DNA from: a virus
IMG/VR virus record: IMGVR_UViG_3300003852_000071
Location: 1-22,317 of that record
Reading direction: 5' to 3' (one strand)
DNA length: 22,317 nt
The position numbers were made by a program, and so were the translations under genes. The notes under the pieces were generated by a model, which saw only the letters and a list, made by a program, of their open reading frames with translations, was not told the DNA's origin and ran no database searches. Positions 1-5,876 of the stretch are shown piece by piece (position 1 is the first letter of the stretch; each line of letters starts with the position of its first letter).

Positions 1-668
1 GGCACTTTTTTGCTAATAAGAATATCAGCTGTCCAAATGTGTCCAAAAAGACCAGTTTGCAATACTTCATGTTGAGTGACTGGATCGAATTCATTTTGCC
101 CCCATGATCTAATGCTAGCAAATGCTTGAGCATTCATAACAATTTTAGTAACAACTAAATCATGTTTTTCTACTTCTTGGAAAGCTTGAGTTAGAGCTAC
201 TCTTGATAATTCTCCACCCATTGAAAATGTAACATTATTAACTGCTACTGAAGCTGCATCAATTAATTTGAAAATTTCTTCATCTTCAACTGCCATAATG
301 TCTGATTTTGCTCTCTGTTGTGCTCTATCAATAACATTGAATCTTCTTTCTTTAACTTGAGAGAATCTAACCTGTGGGTAAGATACTACTTCAAATGTAG
401 GAACCTGAACTCTGTCCCCTTCAATAATCTGATCTGGAGCTTGTCCTCTTTTAGAAATAACATATGCTTTCGCGTCTACGTCTTTATCATATACAGGAAG
501 AGCACCTTGTGGCAATGGATCTACTACTAAAAGTTTACGTCCTACGCCTTGATAATCCAAGGAAGTTCTAATAGGATTAGCCATAGCTTGCGCTAACGCC
601 ATTCTGCCTTCTTCAGTTTCTAATGCTTTTGAAATTAAATACTCTTTTTGCTCATTTGACATACTCAT
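1..668 (-). CDS. Putative major capsid protein, N-terminal part (3' end beyond window)
   Basis: The frame is open from an ATG at 668 (ATG AGT ATG) to the window edge, about 222 residues. A strong AAGGAGGTG lies about 9 bases upstream. The N-terminus begins MSMSNEQKEYLISKALETEE; later segments include IRTSLDYQGVGRKLL, RVQVPTFEVVSYPQVRFSQV and MNAQAFASIRSWGQNEFDP. The acidic helical N-terminus, the beta-rich segment with QVPTFEVVSYPQV and the alternating helix/strand core fit an HK97-fold shell protein. The gene follows a probable decoration protein and lies downstream of terminase, portal and maturation protease, the canonical head-gene order. The assignment rests on context and general look, not on a diagnostic motif. 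A less likely alternative is another abundant virion protein. Codon use is a little less AT-extreme than its neighbours, as expected for a highly expressed gene. Confidence 0.7.
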   Translation of the reverse strand, partial: MSMSNEQKEYLISKALETEEGRMALAQAMANPIRTSLDYQGVGRKLLVVDPLPQGALPVYDKDVDAKAYVISKRGQAPDQIIEGDRVQVPTFEVVSYPQVRFSQVKERRFNVIDRAQQRAKSDIMAVEDEEIFKLIDAASVAVNNVTFSMGGELSRVALTQAFQEVEKHDLVVTKIVMNAQAFASIRSWGQNEFDPVTQHEVLQTGLFGHIWTADILISKKV

Positions 669-688
669 ATTATTCGCACCTCCTTAAA

Positions 689-1186
689 TTATATGTGTAG
701 AATGAAGCCTAAGAACAATCCGCCATTAGCAGCTGCTCCAGCCCATTGATACATATTACCATTAGTCCATACACCAGTAAATGTTACAGTTGCAACAACT
801 TTATCACCAGGAACTGCTGGTACTAATTTTCCAGCTACGTCTGTTGATAAATCCATACCGGGTAAGAAGTTCCCAATTACATCGCCTAATCTTGAATCAG
901 AAACGAAGTATTCTCCACCTCTGAAATAGAAAGTAGCTTTGCCTGAAGCATTAATCATATCATTTAAATCTTCTCTAAATAATCCAATTGCTCCTGCACC
1001 TGCTAAACCTGCTAATGTAACACCATTAGCTCCCATAGCTGCTATTTTACCACATAATTCGCCATTAACTGCTTGTGCAGCAACAACATCAACGTCGTGA
1101 AGACCATTAAGGGTTCCTTCATATCCGAGTCTTAAGAATGGAGTAGAGTTATAAGTTGGACCAAACATTTTGTATCCACCAGCCAT
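689..1186 (-). CDS. Probable capsid decoration / head-stabilising protein
   Basis: This 165-residue protein starts with MAGGYKMFGP behind CGGAGGTG at a spacing of about 9. It is rich in Gly, Ala and Val, poor in Lys and Glu, and carries no enzymatic motif; blocks such as GANGVTLAGLAGAGAIG and KVVATVTFTGVWTNGNMYQWAG suggest a compact beta-rich fold. Its composition differs sharply from the Lys/Asn/Glu-rich hypothetical proteins nearby and resembles the capsid protein, which follows after a 20-base gap in the same transcription unit. Small glycine-rich proteins just before the major capsid gene are usually capsid decoration proteins, hence the call. The residue stretch SDSRLGD carries an SRL triplet, but it does not resemble the SRLKK-type motif of other proteins here. 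Function is inferred from position and composition only. Confidence 0.55.
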   Translation of the reverse strand: MAGGYKMFGPTYNSTPFLRLGYEGTLNGLHDVDVVAAQAVNGELCGKIAAMGANGVTLAGLAGAGAIGLFREDLNDMINASGKATFYFRGGEYFVSDSRLGDVIGNFLPGMDLSTDVAGKLVPAVPGDKVVATVTFTGVWTNGNMYQWAGAAANGGLFLGFILHI

Positions 1187-1422
1187 TTAAATACACCTCC
1201 GAGATTATTTTAAAAATTTTTTTTTAATATTTTTGTAATTAAATGTGTTTATAAATTTCTCTATTTATTATATATTAATAAATTGATAAAATATAACCTT
1301 TTTATTTTGTGTTATTGTCTTAAATCCTATTCTATTAATAATATATATTATTTTTATAAAAAAATAACATGCCATTATTAAATAGTTTTTTAAATATTGT
1401 TTTTAAATATTATTTTTAAATA
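1187..1422. promoter_or_regulatory. AT-rich intergenic region, probable promoter of the decoration/capsid unit
   Basis: This 236-base gap is the longest non-coding stretch outside the intron and lies directly before the decoration and capsid genes, which should need strong late expression. On the minus strand it holds a TATAAT (plus coordinates 1267-1272), but no good TTGACA at 16-18 bases; the sequence is so AT-rich that a -10 match alone means little. It also contains a 9-base T run and a left-hand cluster of 13-bp repeats (listed separately). I see no ORF and no convincing intrinsic terminator. Confidence 0.3.
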
Positions 1423-1425
1423 TTA
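1387..1425. repeat. Three tandem 13-bp AT repeats
   Basis: Units TTTTTAAATATTG (1387-1399), TTTTTAAATATTA (1400-1412) and TTTTTAAATATTA (1413-1425) follow one another without gap, and a partial fourth unit starts after them. The last unit overlaps the TAA stop codon of the upstream gene. They may be slippage products or a flexible AT spacer before the capsid promoter region. Confidence 0.6.
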
Positions 1426-2187
1426 TTTTTTACCAGTAGTCCAATCGAGTTCACTGAATAAATCCTTGTAAGTATTTGTTGTTTGTTTAGATGGTATTTG
1501 AATTGGCTTTTTTAATCCTTGAATATTATCAAAAGTATTTGTTTTATTTTCAAATTGGTTTTTTGGTTTATTATTTTCTTCTTGTGATAATTTTTGAGAT
1601 AATATTTCACTAAAATCATTTTCAAAATTTGGAGCTTTTTCACTATATACGTTTTCTATGGTAATTTTTTTATCTCCAATTGAAGCTAAATCGCGTGAAT
1701 CGTTATAATCAACATTACTCATTGAGCTGTCTTTGCTATTACCTTTAATTCTTTTTAAAGCTTTTTCAGCTTCAGTTAAAGTATTATCTTCTTCAACATT
1801 AGAAGTCACTTCATGGCTACTATCATATTCTAATATTTCATTTTGATAAATTTTAAATGATTCATCATCTAAAGCTAATATTTTTTGAAGTTCAAGATCC
1901 TTATCTTCTGGCTCTATTATGTTTTTATTAAGAGACATATTAATTAATTTCATCGCATTTTTCATTTTAATGTCTTTAATAGTATTATCAATATTAAATC
2001 CTGAAAAAGTTTCTATAGTATTTTCAGAATTATTTTTCACTTCTTCAGTTTTTGTTATTTGTGGAGTAGTTGGAGCAATTACGGTTTGAATATCATCTAT
2101 ATATTTTTTACTCTTTAAATTTAATTTAAAATTATTAATTTTAGGTTCACTCTTAATAAATTTAATCTTCAACCTCTTCACCCTCAT
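1423..2187 (-). CDS. Hypothetical Lys/Asn/Glu-rich protein, possible scaffold component
   Basis: The product is about 254 residues and highly polar, with long stretches of Lys, Asn, Glu, Ser and Asp, no membrane segment and no recognised domain. A short predicted helical block (KNAMKLINMSLNKNIIEPED) lies near residues 75-95, and the C-terminus is a compact motif ending ELDWTTGKK. The gene overlaps the end of its upstream neighbour by 26 bases in another frame. The start is uncertain. The ATG at 2187 has only a weak AAAGGA close to it, while a TTG at 2172 sits about 8 bases after GAGGG and would give MKIKFIKSEP. The N-terminal VKRLKIKFIKSE resembles the RLIKSE element of the 545-residue modular protein. 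A polar coiled-coil-like protein between protease and capsid genes is where a scaffold is expected, but no sequence feature proves it. Confidence 0.55.
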   Translation of the reverse strand: MRVKRLKIKFIKSEPKINNFKLNLKSKKYIDDIQTVIAPTTPQITKTEEVKNNSENTIETFSGFNIDNTIKDIKMKNAMKLINMSLNKNIIEPEDKDLELQKILALDDESFKIYQNEILEYDSSHEVTSNVEEDNTLTEAEKALKRIKGNSKDSSMSNVDYNDSRDLASIGDKKITIENVYSEKAPNFENDFSEILSQKLSQEENNKPKNQFENKTNTFDNIQGLKKPIQIPSKQTTNTYKDLFSELDWTTGKK

Positions 2188-2662
2188 TTCCTTTAGATTT
2201 ATCTTTTACATTTTTTTCTGGATTTTTTTCTCTTTTATCAACTGGTTTTTCTTCGGATTCTTCCTCTTCAGGTTTTTCTTCAGTAGGTTTTTCTTCAATA
2301 TTTTCATCTGGAGTTTTTTCTGTTTGATTTTCAGGAATAGATTCTTCACTATTTTGAGGTAAATTTTCTGGACCATTTTCAACTTCCTGAGCTTGATCAT
2401 TATATTCTTGAGTTATATCAATATTTTCTATATCGAAAACTACTGAATATATTAACCCAGCTGCTTGGTCTAATATTTTTTTCTTTTGAATAATTTTTTG
2501 TGCTAAATGTTGATCATTTGCTAATAAGCGAGTAGTTTGTTCTACTGTAAATTTATAATCTTCAATAGATTTTAACACTTCTCTTCCCTTAGAACTTAAT
2601 TGACTTAAAGTATTTTCAAATGTGTTTATATTCATAATAGATTTTTTAACTAGTCTTTTCAT
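2162..2662 (-). CDS. Hypothetical protein with Glu/Pro/Lys low-complexity tail
   Basis: This 166-residue protein starts MKRLVKKSIMN behind TGAGGTG (spacing about 6). Residues 11-85 look helical (LSQLSSKGREVLKSIEDYKF and following), with leucine spacing suitable for a coiled coil. From about residue 90 to the end it becomes a low-complexity tail built on EKP/EEKP/ENP units ending GEEVED. The N-terminal KRLVK is nearly identical to that of the ParB-like protein starting at 19554 (MKRLVKISS), although the rest is unrelated. That makes it an example of the shared basic N-terminal motif discussed in the findings. The gene opens a new segment after a hairpin at 2689-2719 and overlaps the next gene by 26 bases. 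Function is unknown; together with its neighbour it could be part of the scaffold or an internal head protein. Confidence 0.65.
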   Translation of the reverse strand: MKRLVKKSIMNINTFENTLSQLSSKGREVLKSIEDYKFTVEQTTRLLANDQHLAQKIIQKKKILDQAAGLIYSVVFDIENIDITQEYNDQAQEVENGPENLPQNSEESIPENQTEKTPDENIEEKPTEEKPEEEESEEKPVDKREKNPEKNVKDKSKGNEGEEVED

Positions 2663-2688
2663 TTTTTACACCTCATATAAAAAGTTAT

Positions 2689-2719
2689 AGGCTATATTTT
2701 AATATATAAAACATAACCT
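2689..2719. terminator. 12-bp hairpin, possible weak terminator or leader structure
   Basis: Arms AGGCTATATTTT and AAAACATAACCT pair over 12 bases (two G-T wobbles) around a 7-base AT loop. On the minus strand the hairpin is followed after five bases by TTTTT. It lies between the stop at 2763 and the start at 2662, so it could end the upstream transcript or shape the leader of the 2662 gene. The T tract is poor, so the role is uncertain. Confidence 0.35.
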
Positions 2720-2762
2720 AATAAATATTTTAATTTTTAAAATTTTATAACTTTACTTAATT

Positions 2763-3134
2763 TTATACCTCTACCCAGTCATATTCTTCAACCCAATAAT
2801 TATCTTTATTTTTATTCCCTGCTCCATATATTCCGCTACTATTTCTTTTAACTTTTACTCCAAAATAAATTAAGGCACTTTCAATATCATCTAAACACTC
2901 TTGATCTCCATCACCAATTATAGTGGCTTCCTGTAATTCCTTAAATATAGCTTCCATATCTTTAGGAATTTCAAAATATTCATGTATATTACCGCGAACA
3001 ATATAATTATCAGAAAATTTATATACTTCTTCTTCATTTATCATTTCTATTTCACCGTTCTCTATATATTCATCTATCATACATTGTTCCCATCCACCAT
3101 ATTGTTTAGTAATTATTTCGTTAGAGGCTTTCAT
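2763..3134 (-). CDS. C-terminal part of a split isochorismatase-like protein
   Basis: The frame is open from 3176 to 2763. The ATG at 3134 (MKASNEIITKQYGG) and the ATG at 3164 both lack a ribosome binding site. The upstream gene (3330-3121) is in the neighbouring frame and ends inside this one. Read across the junction, the two make a single plausible small alpha/beta protein: VIVDIQKNF near the N-terminus resembles the conserved Asp segment of isochorismatase-type cysteine hydrolases, and GDGDQECLDDIESALIYFGV near the C-terminus resembles the strand-Cys-helix segment of that family. The step from the upstream frame to this one is +1, close to CTC TAA C. It could be a disabled gene, a programmed +1 shift or a base error. 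The family assignment is tentative. Confidence 0.5.
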   Translation of the reverse strand: MKASNEIITKQYGGWEQCMIDEYIENGEIEMINEEEVYKFSDNYIVRGNIHEYFEIPKDMEAIFKELQEATIIGDGDQECLDDIESALIYFGVKVKRNSSGIYGAGNKNKDNYWVEEYDWVEV

Positions 3135-3330
3135 ATATAAATCTTGGAATTTCTGCACTACCATCAATATTATCAACTACAACATTTATATTATTCCATC
3201 CCTCAGCAATAATATTTTCCACTTTATTTAAATATTCCTCATTAAAAAAATTAGAAAAGTTTTTCTGTATATCAACTATAACTAATGTTTTATAATTTGC
3301 CTTAATTAATCTCTTAAAATTCTTATCCAC
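3121..3330 (-). CDS. N-terminal part of a split isochorismatase-like protein
   Basis: The GTG start at 3330 follows GAGGTGGGATA; the 69-residue product is MDKNFKRLIKANYKTLVIVDIQKNFSNFF... (first segments only). TLVIVDIQKNF matches the beta-strand and Asp segment that opens isochorismatase-like hydrolases (LVIVDxQNDF). NINVVVDNIDGSAEIPRFIYE then continues naturally into the downstream frame (NEIITKQYGGWEQ), so this is probably the front half of a protein finished by the 2763-3134 frame. The N-terminal FKRLIKA carries the same RLxK element found in many proteins here. The whole is preceded by a strong terminator at 3345-3397, so it begins its own unit or depends on read-through. Its role in the phage is unknown. 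Confidence 0.5.
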   Translation of the reverse strand: MDKNFKRLIKANYKTLVIVDIQKNFSNFFNEEYLNKVENIIAEGWNNINVVVDNIDGSAEIPRFIYESL

Positions 3331-3344
3331 TATCCCACCTCTAA

Positions 3345-3397
3345 CTTAATTAAAATAAAAATAGGTCCTTATTTAAATATATAAATTAGAACCTATT
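3345..3397 (-). terminator. Intrinsic terminator after the small membrane protein gene
   Basis: On the minus strand AATAGGTTCT pairs with AGGACCTATT (one G-T wobble), continues after one mismatch into five more A-T pairs, and is followed by TTTTATTTTA. The plus-strand arms are 3360-3369 and 3388-3397. It lies 20 bases past the stop at 3417. Confidence 0.8.
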
Positions 3398-3416
3398 TAA
3401 TATAATTTTTATCCAA

Positions 3417-3719
3417 TTATTTCTTAATATTCAATTCTTTTAATATTTCCTTTAATATTTTAAGCTCCTCAGTTAAAAGTTTACGCGTCTTATCTCCTTC
3501 AATTTTACTAACAAAACTTAATATTATTAAACTGACTCCTTGAAACCAAGTAGATATAAAAAATGATATCCAAGCTATTAAGCTAGTCGGATGACTTAAG
3601 AATAATGGCAATAAAATTATTAAGTTTAAAATCCAAAAAAAGGTCATTGATGTTAATATTTGTGCTGATTTACTAGCTACCCATAAATTAAAATTTTTAA
3701 TTGTATTTTTTAACTTCAT
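3417..3719 (-). CDS. Small two-helix membrane protein
   Basis: The ATG at 3719 follows AGGAGGTG by six bases. A GTG nine bases upstream lies in the ribosome binding site itself and was rejected as the start. The 100-residue product has a basic, weakly amphipathic N-terminus (MKLKNTIKNFNLWVASKS), two hydrophobic segments at about residues 20-42 and 46-68 (MTFFWILNLIILLPLFL and IAWISFFISTWFQGVSLIIL), and a charged C-terminal helix (KTRKLLTEELKILKEILKEL) that looks like a coiled coil. The topology and length recall the low-affinity iron permease-like small membrane proteins seen in bacteria and phages, but no metal ligand is visible. It could be a membrane effector or a structural/injection accessory. 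It is flanked by terminators on both sides, so it may be a single-gene unit. Confidence 0.65.
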   Translation of the reverse strand: MKLKNTIKNFNLWVASKSAQILTSMTFFWILNLIILLPLFLSHPTSLIAWISFFISTWFQGVSLIILSFVSKIEGDKTRKLLTEELKILKEILKELNIKK

Positions 3720-3783
3720 TTTAAACACCTCCTGTATATTAAATATATGAAAGTGTTATAGATATTAACTTATATGAATATGT

Positions 3784-3807
3784 AAAAAAAGAGAGAATAA
3801 ATCTCTC
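3784..3807 (-). terminator. Intrinsic terminator after the maturation protease gene
   Basis: On the minus strand GAGAGA-TTTAT-TCTCTC is followed directly by seven T. It lies 15 bases past the protease stop codon at 3822. Confidence 0.8.
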
Positions 3808-3821
3808 CTTAATAATTATTT

Positions 3822-4727
3822 TTAATTCCAAGGCAAATCTTTAAGATTATTTTTAATATTTTCTACTTTACCTTTAAAAGTTCTACAATTTATTTCATTA
3901 ATAACTTTTTCATTATCAATATTTTTTTTATTTTCTATAAATATTTTTTCACTTTGTAATCTTTTATTAGCTACTTTTTCTAATACTTTAGCACTTCTAT
4001 CAGCTGGAGTTCCTACAAATGAGTCTTCGAAAAAATCTATCTCTCGATTATCTTCAAATACTGGTAATCCATTAAATATACTACCTTTGTGTTTTGAAAT
4101 ATGATCACAAAAATCATCTTCAGTGACTGCTTTATTTTGACAAATAGAACAAATAGAATATCCACATCTACAACCCATTGATGTACTATCAATATAACCT
4201 AATTGAATTGCCCTAGCTAATTCTGGATAAGCCTTTTTATCAATTGCTTTTAATAATTCTACAAATTTTCCACGTTCATTATAAACAGCATCTAATATAA
4301 TTCCACGCGCATTTTCCACGTTTTCATTATTGTGATCTACAAAAACAGCTTTTCCAATAAAAGTTTTATATTTGTCAACTAACTCTTCATGAGTAAAAAA
4401 ATCTCCATTGTCGTTAGCTCCTCTGCAAACTTTAGCCCATTTTTCGAAATTTTTATAAAATTCTTCCATTGGAATTAATTCAGCATTTCCACTTTCATCA
4501 TCAATAACATTACCAGCTGAAACAGCTCTATTACGAATATAAAGAAAATCATCTTCTTTCGGAGCAATTTTAACTACTTTTGCTGTCTTAATTCTTGGAG
4601 ATATTTCTAATGTCTTAGACTCTTTTAAAATATTAAAATCAGGAGCTATATTAGAAAATAATATAATTTCTCCATTATTTTCACTAAAATCTTCTATTTT
4701 AAAAGTAGTATTAGTTTTAATTAACAT
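3822..4727 (-). CDS. Putative capsid maturation (prohead) serine protease
   Basis: Start: the ATG at 4727 lies about 7 bases after TTGGAGGTAG; the TTG at 4742 overlaps that site and is not the start. Length is about 301 residues. The core runs from about residue 120 to 245. FIGKAVFVDHNN (His at about 132) and YIDSTSMGCRCGYS (Ser at about 183) match the His and Ser segments of the head maturation proteases of tailed phages (herpes protease-like fold). VGTPADRSAKV near residue 240 fits the end of that domain. Between Ser and the C-terminus lies a Cys/His cluster (CRC, CSIC, FCDHIS) that could hold a zinc ion. It follows the portal and one other gene, the usual protease position. The C-terminal 55 residues are polar and include NKRLQSE, so the protein may process itself. 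Expected role: cutting scaffold and capsid precursors during head expansion. Confidence 0.65.
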   Translation of the reverse strand: MLIKTNTTFKIEDFSENNGEIILFSNIAPDFNILKESKTLEISPRIKTAKVVKIAPKEDDFLYIRNRAVSAGNVIDDESGNAELIPMEEFYKNFEKWAKVCRGANDNGDFFTHEELVDKYKTFIGKAVFVDHNNENVENARGIILDAVYNERGKFVELLKAIDKKAYPELARAIQLGYIDSTSMGCRCGYSICSICQNKAVTEDDFCDHISKHKGSIFNGLPVFEDNREIDFFEDSFVGTPADRSAKVLEKVANKRLQSEKIFIENKKNIDNEKVINEINCRTFKGKVENIKNNLKDLPWN

Positions 4728-4742
4728 TTTAACTACCTCCAA

Positions 4743-5843
4743 TTATTTATTCTTTAATCTAGATGTTTTAACTAATAAACCTTTAGCTATTAACAATTCT
4801 TTAGTTCTTTCTTTCCAAGCTTCCCAATTTTCTTGAGATTCTTCAAGAGAAGATATATCATCATAGCTTCCATTCTCAATATCTTGAACTAAATTATATA
4901 AAACTTCATTTGCTGGAACTAATGGTAAAGCGGCCATTAATTCTTTAGCTGTGACAAAAGCCATACTTGATTGTTGAGCTTTTGTTCTTGATCCAGAAGG
5001 TTCTGATGTTATATGTTGGTTAACTTCTTCATGCATCATAGGAGAAACATGATTAGCAACTTTTTTTAATCTACTTATTTTTTTACTCTCAACTTCTTTA
5101 TCTTCTTCTTTATCTTCCTTTTTATTTTCCTTTATACTTTTTTCTAAATATTTTATTGCTTGATCAAATTCTTTTAAAATTTTTGCTTCTCCATCAATTT
5201 TTACTTCATAATCAGGTCCTTCATCTGTAAAAACTTTTGAAAATTGATAAGATATATCATTATATTTAAATTTAAATCCACCCCATATTTTTTTAAATTC
5301 ATCCATATCTACTTTATCTATTTTTCCTAAATCTTTAACTTTAGCTAATTTTAGTCTACTTTTTTTAAAAACATTATTACTTTCTTTATTTTTAATTTTT
5401 TCTAAAAATGTAGTAATTTTATCTATATCATTTTCACCTAATTTATCAATTACATTATTTACAACGGTTTCACTTACTTCAAATTCTTCAGCTAATATCT
5501 TAACACAGTCTTCTCTGCCTTCAAACCCGTTTAATTCATACATATCACCTTTACTCACTTTAATACCACCCTCTATTTGTTTTTCTGTTATTTTTTCTTT
5601 TAAATAATTTAATGCTTCTTCATAATTTAAAAATTCTTTTTTCATATTATTGATTTTTACTATATATTTAATTTTATTTTTTGAATCCTCAGAATAATGT
5701 AATAAAAATAAATATATGTTATTTTTATACTCAAATTTAAATGAAGTAAAAATTTTTCTAAGATCATTTATAAATTCCTCAATATCATTAATTTCTTCTA
5801 TTTTATTTAAATCATAAATTGAAGCTATTTTTAATTTGCTCAT
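4743..5843 (-). CDS. Hypothetical protein with internal duplication, bounded by S(R/K)LK motifs
   Basis: The ATG at 5843 lies 9 bases after AGAGGTG; a GTG at 5855 is part of that site. The 366-residue product begins MSKLKIASIYDLNKIEE. A second copy of this domain starts near residue 160 (KSRLKLAKVKDLGKID). The pairs FKFEYKNNIYLF / FKFKYNDISYQF and YEEALNYLKEKI / FDQAIKYLEKSI align through both copies, about 85 residues each. Between them, residues 96-155 form a small helical UBA-like segment (CVKILAEEFEVSETVVNNVI). A third part starts at SRLKKVANHVS (about 257) and ends with TSRLKNK. Thus four S(R/K)LK elements sit at the N-terminus, both internal boundaries and the C-terminus. It lies between portal and protease, so a head or scaffold-associated role is likely, but no function can be named. 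Confidence 0.7.
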   Translation of the reverse strand: MSKLKIASIYDLNKIEEINDIEEFINDLRKIFTSFKFEYKNNIYLFLLHYSEDSKNKIKYIVKINNMKKEFLNYEEALNYLKEKITEKQIEGGIKVSKGDMYELNGFEGREDCVKILAEEFEVSETVVNNVIDKLGENDIDKITTFLEKIKNKESNNVFKKSRLKLAKVKDLGKIDKVDMDEFKKIWGGFKFKYNDISYQFSKVFTDEGPDYEVKIDGEAKILKEFDQAIKYLEKSIKENKKEDKEEDKEVESKKISRLKKVANHVSPMMHEEVNQHITSEPSGSRTKAQQSSMAFVTAKELMAALPLVPANEVLYNLVQDIENGSYDDISSLEESQENWEAWKERTKELLIAKGLLVKTSRLKNK

Positions 5844-5876
5844 ATTAATTTTCACCTCTAAATTAAAATATTTTTA

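Noticed and set aside
318-530. Plus-strand open frame of about 70 codons in the capsid gene
   Set aside because: It lies opposite a well-supported minus-strand capsid frame, has no ribosome binding site and an arbitrary composition. It is a shadow of the real gene, as are the plus-strand frames near 15971, 18123, 18651 and 20264.
2206-2400. Minus-strand Lys-rich frame of about 64 codons
   Set aside because: It is the second reading frame of the repetitive EKP tail of the 2662 gene. Repeats such as GAAAAACC give open frames by themselves, and no separate start signal is seen.
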